64,000 nt of DNA from Ctena decussata (Eukaryota; Mollusca; Bivalvia; Lucinida; Lucinidae). A program made the position numbers and the translations under genes. Every line of letters starts with the position of its first letter. Within the stretch, counting starts at the first letter, position 1. The stretch lies in the NCBI GenBank assembly GCA_963989385.1, contig OZ022515.1, positions 10,262,803 through 10,326,802 on the forward strand, read 5' to 3'. The notes below the pieces were generated by a model that had not been told where the DNA came from, ran no database searches, and saw nothing but the letters and a program-made list of their open reading frames with translations. This document shows positions 14,401-26,400 of the stretch, one piece after another.

Positions 14401-17400
14401 CTAAGCTTGTATATGAGCATTTAACTGGCTCGTCATGACCTTAACTGTGCACCGGACCGCTAACCAAAACAAAGAAACAAACTCCCCATTTCTACCCCAC
14501 CAGCCTCGCCCTGCCCTACCCTAAGCCTACCATTTAGCTTTACACTAACAAAATCACCCAATCAAACCGAAACTACCCAGGACCGAAACGATCCGAGTTT
14601 CTTTACAAAAACAGGAAAGGTACAAATCCGAGGACAGAGCCCTGGTGTACACCTACAACGTCATGAACTTTGTAGAATTGACCATTCAATATAACGCTGC
14701 TTAAATACCATCGAATTTCTTAAAATGCTTAAATGCTAATGCACTAATTAATGTAATGTGTGAGTTTTGACCAATGACCATCGATTTTCTGAGACATAGC
14801 ACTGAGTTTGTCTTCACAGACACAGAATTTGCTTAGAAAAATTATCGACTAATAATAATTAAGGTCAAAATGTATTTTTACAGGTAAGGGGTGGTTGGGG
14901 TTTACATGTAGCTTTCTTTACTTTTTATTGCATCGATGATTGCTTAAACGGTACCCGGAAGACGGAAAATGCGAATTTCTGAAAACCAGTAGCGCATCAC
15001 AAAAGCGGTATGCGGCTATGTCACAATTTTGATTGAAATGTTGACTGAGAAAAATTTAGCCATATGATCATTTTTTATCAAGAAATGCTTGATAGCCTTC
15101 TCCCCAAATGATGATCCCAGTGAAAGCATCCAAAGCGATATTTTTATTACCTTTTTCAAGCATTTGTTGAAAATGATCGTCATGAATTTGAAAATACAAT
15201 CACAACTAGTCGGACAGTTTTTGTTTCTTGATATGTCGCTAATGATTAGGTACAGTTGTCACTAGTCGGACAGTCGAAGGAGACGAACGTGTGCGATTCA
15301 GGAGGCAATATATTTGTTTACAGTAATGTTTCGATGGATTCAGCTATTGGAAAACACAGGATAAAGATGTAGCGATTATTTTATGTTGGTTTAAACAGAA
15401 ATGATGCCATAATTCTAGTCTTTTTAGCCCCGATTGTCCGTGTTGATCGACAGAAAATAAAGCAAAACTGGTGATTAAGCAGGAAAACTTGATTTTTACA
15501 CAGAGATTGGGTGGTGATATGTCAAACTGACAATGCTACAGGTGAAGTACATCTAATCCTCTCCCCGATGTCGAAAACCGCATCTAAAAGAACAAATTCG
15601 ATAAGGACTTACCTGCTTTTGACCATTTCAACTCACAAGTTGTTTAAGTCGCACTAATGATTTTAGGGCGTACAGTCAATTGTCGCTTCCGATTTGGTTA
15701 ATGTCCGCTTATACACTGTGTCATAGGGGAGAAAGGGTGAAAATGACCATTTTCAATAGGCTTTTTAAGAAAAGCTGCACATGCTCCAAAGCATGGCATT
15801 TCCATGGGGGAGATGTTAAGAAATTTTATAGTATTTAAAGGAAAGTCTTAAACAAAAAGTAGGGAGATGACCTTAAACAAGGAGATTTGGCCATTTTGGT
15901 AAAAGAGGGAGTGAATCAGGGAAGTGCCTCCCAAAATAGGAAGACTCAATATTTGAGCCGCGACATGACAAAACCAACAAAGTGGTTGAGCCCCAGCGCA
16001 GACTCAGATCAGCCTGGGCATCCGCCCAGTCTGATCAGAGTCTTCGCTGTCCGCATGGAGGTAGCTTAGACCCTTAGCTTCCCTTTAAGCGCTAAGCGAA
16101 GATTCTTAGCAGACTAGGCAGATGCTCAGGCTGATAAGAGTCTGCCCTGGGCGCACAACCACATTGTTGGTTTTCTCGTGTCGCGGCTCATTTATGGGGT
16201 AGAGTTGACAGGTATGTTATGGTAACATTTAAAGCATCGAAAATGAAAAAAAACAAAAACGAACTTTTAAACAGCATTGTCTCCTAAGTAAGTGCAAAAG
16301 AAAGTTGGCTTATGGTACATGTAGAAATGAAATGTTCAGACTTAAACTGTATATTATTGGCTGCTGCACTGTTTAATGGATTTACCAGTCAACTTGCAAG
16401 AAAAGCATGGAACCGATCTACGACAATTCCTGGATCACTTTTTGGCAAGTTCTCGAAAAACAGTTGTGCATACTGATATGTTGTAATGTATTGGCAAATG
16501 TTCATCTTGACAGGCACGAGACCACAATTAGTTTTACTATACAGTTTAATTATCCATCCTTCCATGAAACCTTTTTCACAACACTTCAGGCACTTTTAAC
16601 TCTCTTTTCCTCAAGTCTCTGAGGCATGACAAACAATTTTCAAACAGTTTAAACAGGAAAACACCAGCTTGTCTTTCCGCTGTTTCCACGGTAAACATTG
16701 CCCCATCAACTTATGAGACAAACTGCCGTTGTAGGGGCACTTATGAAGGGTGTGAGTCGGTTCCTCTAGTTACCTCCAGTGCTGGGGATTCTGAGCTAAT
16801 TATACATTTTCAAGAAGCATATCCAAGGCTCTTTTCAGTTTGCTATAGCAAGCAAGATATTCAGTCAAACTGGCCTTCTTAGAAACCAATGAACCAGGGA
16901 ACTATTTGTGCGAAAGTATATCCTGAAAGTGTTCAACCAATCAAGGGAAATAATTGTGGGCTGATTCCTATCAGACCCTCATTTGGCATTAAAATTCAAA
17001 ACTTTGCCTTTTAATCTATTTCTACACCTTTCTAGAGCTTGTTCTGGTAGTATGAGATCAGTTACTTAAACTGTAGAAATCTGACAGACATTTAAACAGA
17101 TATACTAAAAGTCCGATTTTCGAACCTTGTCGAACACCACATTTTGACTAAAAGTTTGGTAGTTTTTTGGCCATAACTTCCTCATTTGTTGATATTTTTT
17201 CATGAAGTAAACTTTTCCTAAGTCATCAGGAACATTTCTATCTATATGTACCAAAATAAATGAGAAAAAGTAATTCTTGAATGTCTATAGTAAAATTTAT
17301 TCAAATTTTAAAGAATTTAAAAAAAAAAAAAATTCTATAATTAAAATTTGAAAATGAAAATGAATCCTAAAACTACTGAATTTTAGCCCTCATAGCTTCC

Positions 17401-20400
17401 ATACCAATGCTAAAGAAGATGACAGGCACTTAAAGTCCTGTGTTTATCAGCCTTGAGATTCAGAAGCAAACAACTGTCACTAGTGCCAGTAAAGTGTCAC
17501 TGAAGTGTCAACAGAATACACGAACGCACCTGCATATAGGTATACACAAGAATGTCATCTGTGGCAGGATAAAGTGCCATGACTACTTATATATTGTCAG
17601 ATGTAGAATTACATATCTCTAAGAAGTTGACAGCACTCAAGAAAGGTATAAATAATTCAGAAGTCCAATTTTTCCCCATTCTTCTGGTTATATGCAATAT
17701 TATCAACGACTATGAAAGGCGATCGAAAGAAAGCACCAACACAGTTTAAGAAGGGACATACACCATGGAACAAAGGTGTCTCTCTGCCCTCAGCACAGCC
17801 AACTGATGAATCAGGTCCACCAGAATCCAGCAGAACAATCAGAATGAATAAAGAAGAGTATTACCTGGTGACACAAACATCTAGAGATGGTACTTCCAGA
17901 GGCATGCCGGACTGTGAAGGTAAATTGGGCTCAGTCAGGCTTCTCCGTCCTACTATGCTGTCTACATCAGACCTGAAAAAGGAACAGGTTTCAAAAGACA
18001 CTGAGGGAATGAGACTTGTAGACAACACAAAAATGGTTGAAGCATGGAACATAGCCTATGAACTGCACAGACGAGATGCGCCGCAGTGTGACGTTCCGCA
18101 GATGGAGGTAGCGAATGAGAAAAAATGGGGCCTGTGCTGGAAAATAACTCTAAGGTGTGTTAAATGTTGCTTCCACACACCTGAATTCAAGCTCTACAAA
18201 GAAGTCAGTACCAGAAAACCAGGGCCTAACCCAGGAGCACCTAATATAGGCCTCAGCATTGGGCTTCAAGACACACCATTGGGAAATAAAGGTGCCAGGC
18301 TTCTTATGTCGACTATGGATGTACCCCCACCAGCCAGAAGTTGCATGCAGAGGACATCAAAGAAAGTAGCAAAGCAAGTAACAGAGCTAAATGAGACAGA
18401 TATGGCTGAGAAGGTAGAGATGCTCAAGGAGATCAATACAAAGCGTGGTCATGACCCGTCAGAAATTAACATCGCCATGGACGGAAGGTACAACTCAGTG
18501 ACAATAGCAAGCCGTAATAAGCCAGGCCAGAATGCATCACAAGCTGTTGGTGTTGCATGTGAAACTATGACAGACAAGAAATTTGTGGTTCAAGCCTGCT
18601 TTAAAAATAAACTTTGTTGGACTGGTGCCTGGTTAAAAGGAAAGGGCATTGATGTGCAGTGCCCCGGGGGACACACTGAGTGCACAGCCAACATGTCACA
18701 ATTTGCACCTTTTTCAGAATATGATATGGGTCATGAAATAGGCAGCCAGCTTTCTCTTCAGGGCATATTAGTCAAGTATGCCACAACAGATGGAGACTCT
18801 AGATCAGCACAAGGCTTAGATAATGCTATGAAGATCCTTCACCCTATGTGGAGTGTGCAGCGCTTAGCGGACCCAACACATTTGGGCCAGTCACAGTTTC
18901 GAAAGTGTTATCAGGCCAATTTTAGTGACAGAATGTTTCCCGGACGAACACGTGAACAGAAAAAAGAGGCTCAGAAAGTTCTGAGTCAGGATGTAAAAGC
19001 AAGATGCAGCTTAATTCTTAAGGAACTCATGAAAGATCATGCGGGTAACATGGCTGCCTTTAAGCGGATCTTACCTAAAGTTCTGGAATCGACACTGTCA
19101 TGTTATGATGGGGACTGTTCCAAATGTGCGAACAATTCTGTTGTGTGTCATGGTGGTGTTACGAATAAATGGTGGAATCGCTCCATGTTTCTGTCATCTA
19201 ACAGGATCCATAACCTAAACATGAATGAAAATGACAAGGTTTTACTATTAGAAATACTGAAAATGAAGTTAAGTGTTGCTTCTGTAGAACAAATGAAACT
19301 ATACACTGATACTCAGAAATGTGAAGCAGTTAACCGTGCTCTAAGTGTTTCACTCCCAAAGAATGTCAATTTCTCTGCCACAATGGAAGGACGGGGTTCT
19401 TCAGCAATTCACAGGGTCAATAATGATCCAGGAACTTCTGCTATTAAGAAATGTGAATTTTCTGGAATTGAACTTTCATCTCGTACAAAGCGTGCTCTGA
19501 GCGCAGCAGACCGGGATGCGGACTACCACAGAAACTATTCGAAGAGATCGGAAGTTGTTAAACATAAGCTTGTGGTGAACAGTAAGAGAATTCAGGCTCA
19601 TTCTGAGTATAAGCAAAGTACCAAAGTTAAATCAGACTACAGAAAAGGACAGCTGGATCATATTCCATTTAACCATGCTCATGGAACTGATCAGAAGTGA
19701 CTTTAGCAACAGCTTATAGTGTTATTTGCTTTCCTATTCTTCTGTTTTGTTATGTTTGATGAGAATTTGGAGATACTGATGAATTTAGTAAAAGAATTTG
19801 GTACTCAATTTGGCAGCAAATTCTTTTTCTAAATTCTTTCTGAACATTCACCAAATTCTTTTACCAAATTCTTTTCTGAATTTTTTTGTGAATGAATGGA
19901 TATTAGTCGGTTTACGTGGTTGCCTGTTTCTCCCTTAGTTTCCGGTTTGTTGTTAGATATCAAACATTAGCAGATAAGTAATAAAAATTAATTGAGACCT
20001 TTGGTATTGTTGTTACTTAGAATCCAGATTTAATTATGTTTCCAAAATATTCCAAACCAAGTACAGTAATTAGACCCAAAATTCTGAGCTGGAAGTAGCA
20101 CAAACCAACAGTGCAGACCCAGATCAGCCTGCTTCTTTACGAGCAATCTGGTCAGGATCTGCCATTTTACTAAGCCATTTTATAGCTTTAAGAAAGACCA
20201 GCTTCCAACCACTTTTAGGACAATTACTGTAACTGGTCAAGATACAGATCCCAGGTTATGGGTCCTAGGTTCAGATATGGATCCCACACCACAAGGTGGC
20301 TTCCTCTTCCCAGACAAGACAGTGGCACTATATGCCACACAAATTCCAAGACGACAACTTGTGTACGGTAAATGCTGATCTGGATCTACACTGTTTGCAA

Positions 20401-23400
20401 AGGTTTACACATGAGTGTCAAATTACCATATACCTTTTTATAATTTAAGGTGCAATAAACAAAGCGGATATTCCCCATGACTCTGACATTTGCCACGGTT
20501 GACACACTTGATTCGCTCACAGTTGAGTTCATGGGGCTCGGCCGACAAATGGTCTGACCGTATACACAAGGCATTGTGACAGAGGTGGCTTATATCTCTG
20601 TCACCAATATCCAAATGCCTTGTGAAAACCATGAAACACAATCTGTGAGCTGTGGTACATCTCCACTGTCCAGTTATTGGGCACTTGTATTTCACGGCGC
20701 CATAACCATTTTTCTGCACTTTCCGCGCCCATAGCAAGCATTCTCCATTCTCCGCCCGAGCGCTATGTTCCACAAACAGATTCTGGTATTTTTCATAAAA
20801 GCCCTCCATACTGACTTCTCAGAATGAGGCTACCAACACAGACAAGTGTAGGAATACCTTATAGCCTCTAGATGCAGACTGCATTCAAGTTCCATTACGG
20901 AACCCATGTCAATATTGGCCAATTTTAAGGGTCCTCACTTTAAAGTCCAATTTATTAAAAAAATTAAAATAATATACTCACTGCCTGTAGAACACCTTTA
21001 AATGTAGGAGAAATGCTATCTCTGTGTCAAATCCTAGGACTGTATCAGCGAAAACGACTTCGCAAACTGAAAGTAAAAATAATTACCCCACCCTATATCA
21101 GGCACGAGACCACAATTAGTTTTACTATACAGTTTAATTATCCATCCTTCCATGAAACTTTTTTCACAACACTTCAGGCACTTTTAACTCTCTTTTCCTC
21201 AAGTCTCTGAGGCATGACAAACAATTTTCAAACAGTTTAAACAGGAAAACACCAGCTTGTCTTTCCGCTGTTTCCACGGTAAACATTGCCCCATCAACTT
21301 ATGAGACAAACTGCCGTTGTAGGGGCACTTATGAAGGGTGTGAGTCGGTTCCTCTAGTTACCTCCAGTGCTGGGGATTCTGAGCTAATTATACATTTTCA
21401 AGAAGCATATCCAAGGCTCTTTTCAGTTTGCTATAGCAAGCAAGATATTCAGTCAAACTGGCCTTCTTAGAAACCAATGAACCAGGGAACTATTTGTGCG
21501 AAAGTATATCCTGAAAGTGTTCAACCAATCAAGGGAAATAATTGTGGGCTGATTCCTGACAGAGGATACCAGAATCACACTGGTCTGGCATTCAACACAG
21601 GTAACGAAGACAACGTACATGAATCATGCTAGTTCCGCTGATGAGGATAAGTTTGTTTCAGAAGTATAGTCTCACGGACCATCCGATCCCCTGCTCTTGA
21701 AATAGGAATCAAAAGTTTTACTGAATTCATATGCATATTCAAGAAATGCTTGAAAACAATTTTTTGACTACAACGTCTATGCAACGAATCGATAAAGAAA
21801 CTTATTCAAGCACTGCATATATACTAGACGGAATTTCTTCAAAAATCTGGTCTGACTAAGAGGTATAACAAACTGCCGGGTCCGTAAGAATGATAGTTTG
21901 AAATTAATCTAAGAGATATGCGAAAAAATCCAGTTTTATATTACGTTGCCTTCGTTGCCTGTGATGAATGCCAGACCAGTGTGAGAATGTGAGACAAAGG
22001 TTTTGCTTTTGAGGTTTGATCGTTTAAAGCATCGTTAGCTTAATGAAATTGCTAGTCAAGGATTTGTAAAGTCTTCTAATATGCATAAATCAAGTGTGCT
22101 AATATTTTTTGCTGAAAAAATGAGAGAAGCTTTTGCACTGCTATTCTCACATTTTTTTTTGGCAAAAGTGGCTGTGTTTTCGCATACAATCCATTTGAAA
22201 ATGTAACATCTCGTTAACTTATCAACATCATTGAACAACTGGATCCTGGTGTTATTGGCATCATAACGTTTCTGGTGTTTCTGGTGTTGAGGGCGTCAGC
22301 AGCATAAACTTTGCGTCAAAATGTCTGGTTTAGCTCTGTTTTGTGACAGTGTGCAGACAGGTGGGACACCGCCATTAGTGGAACTCTTGTTTGATTTTGC
22401 TGCTCTAAAATATACTGGGGACTGGATACGCACCAGGTAGGTGGCAGTCAAAAACGCTGTTGACAATCAATTAACGCGGATCAAAAGCCTTTGGAAACAG
22501 GGTTTTTGATTACAAATTGGCGACAATTTTGCAATCAAAAACACTGTTTCTAATGGTTTTTGATCCGCGTTCGTCACCTGTATGAGTGTTTTCGAATTCC
22601 GCCCGAGCTGGTGTGGGATAGCAAAGAGACATCTCTCGCCTGTCGCTGCTACAATTCAATGCTAGAGCTGAACTATTTTGATTCTAACGCTAAAAAACAC
22701 TGAAAAAGTATTCTTTTCATTCAAACTCTCCCAACCTTCCTGCTAGGGCATTCATGCTCCCGCCAATATTCTTAATGTGTCTAAAATAAATGTACATATT
22801 TATGGTGAATTAAGAAAGAAAAAGAGACGTTACACCGTCTAACTTCTCAAAAAATCACAAAATCACATCAGTAATGCAAGTGACGTCAGCAATTAGTCTC
22901 ACACGCTCCGAGACAGTGAATTGTTGCAGCATAAAACAAGGAAACTTTCCATTGCTTCTGAAGGCGCAATGTGTTAGAATGTCCTGTCATGAATGGGTTA
23001 ATTACCAGAAATAGGGACATATTCAATGCTTTTCCAGTGATGGCGGCATTGGCAGTGTTATCTTTTGTTGAGTTTTTGTATTGTTTGAGACTTGCAAAAG
23101 CAAGACATCTGGTATTCTAATGCCGTTACGTAATTAATGCGACGTCTGATTGGATAAGATCAAAAATTCGCAACAGTATATCCTGCAATATACTGTCGGA
23201 AACCTGACCTCATTGCGTAACATCGCTTCTCATTGGTTGACGTCTGGTTTTACGCCGCTGAAAGCATTTGCTATGGGTGCAAAGTAGCACACTTTTAAAG
23301 GTAAAAATGTGAAAAGTGCATTAGAATGGGGATAACTGTATTGAAAATTGTCATTCGGGGAGGTAAATCATTGGTTTTATGGTCGCAAATTGCGTTTTAC

Positions 23401-26400
23401 GGCTCTGCTGGCGCGTCACAGTAAAACGAAATTTCCGACCATAAAACCGACGAGCTACCTCCCCAAACAACAATTTTAAATACAGTTATCCCCTAATCAT
23501 TGTTCCTGTCGGGGGTTTAAAGTTTTGTTGAGTTTTCTAGTTTTTATACACCCGTTTTGAAAAAACGGACGTATTATGTCATGGCGTTGTCCGTCTGTCC
23601 GTCCGTCAGTAAACATTCTTGTGCGCGCCATAACTCATTAACCGTTTGGGATATATTCATGATATTTGGTAGGAATATGTATTAGGTTGGGGGAGCGTGT
23701 CGCGTACAGAAGTGGTTGCTCCCCCTTCCTTAGTTTCCAAGTTATGCCCCTTTGATTAATTTTTTCCCTGCAAGTCTTGTGCGCGCCATAACTAGATAAC
23801 CGTTTGGGATAACTTAATGAAACTTCATAGCAATGTGTATGAAGTCCCAACAATGTGTCGCGTACAACAATGGCTGCTCTCCCTTTCTTCGTTTTAGAGT
23901 TACATCCCTTTCATTAGTTCTTGTTGACTAATTTTGTGTATACTAACCTTGTGCATACCTTAACTTGGTAACCTTTTGGAATATCATGAAACTTTATAAC
24001 AATGTGCATGATCACAAGACAGTGTGTCACATATAAGAATGGTTGCTCCCCCTTTCTTAATTTTGGAGTAACCTCCCTTTGATTAGTATATTTTAGGTGT
24101 TTCTCATTCACTCCATATCTCCTTAAACTTTTGAAATATTAGAATGAAACTTTGTAGGAATGTGTATAATAATGAGGTAATGTATCCTGAGCAAGAACCA
24201 CAACTCTGGCTTACTTACTGAATTACCTGCCCTTGCATAAATGTCCTGTTTACTCTGTAACATTTCAACTGTTTAAAATATTGTAGTGATGCCAAGGGAA
24301 TGTAATACAACCAAGAATGGTATATCTAGTATATTTAGTTTATCTCCCTTGACTTGATATACTAATGTTGAATATTTACATATAATGTTGAATTCATTTA
24401 TTATAGAGTGGTTGCCTCTGTTTGTCTGTCTGTCTATCCTTTTGTAAACAGTCTTGTTCATTCTGTAACTCCTTTATGACATTTAAACGGGCGTATTATG
24501 CGCCACTTGCGAAGCCCTTGTTGTGACAGGTCAGAAAGGCCTTCAGTGGAAATCTAGTCTAATGTTGCTCTGTTTGTGTAACAGGGCATGGCCAGATGAG
24601 AAGGCACAACTCACCATGTAACTTTTGTTCATCATTTAATAGAAAACTGTCCTCTTCTTCTTCAGGTTGCTATGTCCAAGGTCGTCTGGCTGGAAGAACA
24701 TCGAGCCACAAGACAGACGGCCATTGATAATGCGGTGAGACTTGCTGAAGCAGAACTGAAACAAAATATGGAGGCAGACGTAGAAGCAAAGGTGGAAAAG
24801 AGGCTGCAAGAAGGTACATTTGTATTTTGTGTCGGAAACTGTTTTAAGTATGCTTAGCCCTTAAAATGTCAAGAAAAGCAGACAACAAAATTTACATAGC
24901 AAAGATAGAGGCAGACGTAGAAGCACAGGTGAAAGAGAGGCTGCAAGAGGGTACATTTGAATTTGTGTCGGAAATTGTTTTCTTCTTATACCTTTAAGAA
25001 TTGAATTCTTTAAGGTACAAGAAGAAAACAATTTCCGACACAATTCAATTCTTAAACCTGAAAATGTAAAAAAGAACAACGGGCAACTAATTTTAAGTCT
25101 GCAAAGTTCCAAATACCATATTTCTTTTATGGTTTAGGGTTTTCACGGATCTGGATCTTTGGCATTGTTTTAGAAGAGGAAAACCCATTTTAGATTTGAA
25201 ACAAAACAGGGAAGTAGATGTAGAAGCTAAGGTGGAAAAGAGGACGAAGAAGGTTCCGCAATGACCCTAAATATTCGGATCGACAGGTCTGAGCAAACAT
25301 TGTAGACCCAGATCAGACTGCTCCAGAAGGAGCAGTTTGATCAGGGTCTACAATGTTTACCATTCACTAAGCATCATTTGGATGCATAAACCTGTGTAAA
25401 ATCCACTTTCTATGAATTTTCAAACAATAATTGTCCGACTTCTGGGTGTCCGAAATTTTAGGGTCATTACCGTATATTTTGATTAACAATTAAGGTGCCA
25501 AAAAATGAGAACATTAATTTTGAATTTGCAAACAAGCTAAATCCAGATGAGGTGGCTCATAACGAGATTTTTTTTAAATTTTGCAGATGCCAGTGATTGC
25601 CAATCATAATCGATCATTGGTTCATAATCGGAAGACTAAACCAACTAGCTATCAATTATACAACCCCTTTGTCTGTTTGCTCAGTTTACAGCTTCAGTGC
25701 ATTTAAGCTGCAAGAAAATCAGTATTGATGACTTATAAGATATAAACAAGGTCTAAAAAACATATCTTGTAACTCAAAATTGTTAATTTATGTGATTGAG
25801 GTGCATTGAACATAAAGAGTTTAAACCAAGAACCTTTGTTCCTTGAACCGATTACAGTCGATAGTGGCATTTCTCAATCGATGATTGCAAGCTAAAATCA
25901 ACTAGCTATTGATTATAATCGATCATTGGCCCATCACTAGCAGATGTAAATATTTTTGTCTGTTTCTGTATGGCTAAAAGGATTAACTGAATTGTGTTTT
26001 GTGTCTGAAATGTTTTGTTAAGATTTCTTGGCTTTTAATAATACTGAACATCCTTTTAAGATAATTTTTATCTGATTTGCTAAACATTTCTGCTTTAATT
26101 TGCTGAAAAATCTCGTCTGCTTAGGATGATGATGAATTTGCACTGCTTAAACTCTTTAAGCACCAAAAAGCAGATGACAAAATTTATGCCTGCAAAAAGT
26201 CAAAAACGCCAAAAATGCCTTGTCCAAGACATTTCATATTGAGAATTCAAAGACTAGAGGGCATACAGTGTAGATCCCCATGAGGTGGCTCATGATGAGC
26301 TGCCTTATCAGGATCTGCACTATTTGTAAATTATGCTATTTTCTTCACTGGTGCTTAAAGTGTTAACTTGATAGATAACAAAAATGTTCTGTGTTTTGTT

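Larger units (their letters stand above)
16970..21099. mobile_element. segment carried between two MITEs, flanked by ATC on both sides
   Basis: 4130 bp holding a Mutator-like transposase gene and a convergent His-Me finger endonuclease gene. It also holds ordinary intron-type repeats, such as a family-D remnant at 20104-20170. Its first and last three bases are both ATC, while the outer flanks of the MITEs are both GAC. No inverted ends of its own are seen at the junctions. Confidence 0.65.

Noticed and set aside
15887..16069. Frame ending in a PGHPPSLIRVFAVRMEV tail shared with the exon 5 frame
   Set aside because: The shared peptide is the translation of the same MITE, not a protein domain.
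20386..20574. 62-codon minus-strand frame overlapping the His-Me finger gene
   Set aside because: Different frame over the same DNA, without the zinc ligands.
16512..21557. Reading the two 458-bp direct repeats as LTRs of a retroelement
   Set aside because: They have AGG/CCT inverted ends, no TG/CA, no primer site or polypurine tract, and the interior encodes DNA-transposon-type proteins.
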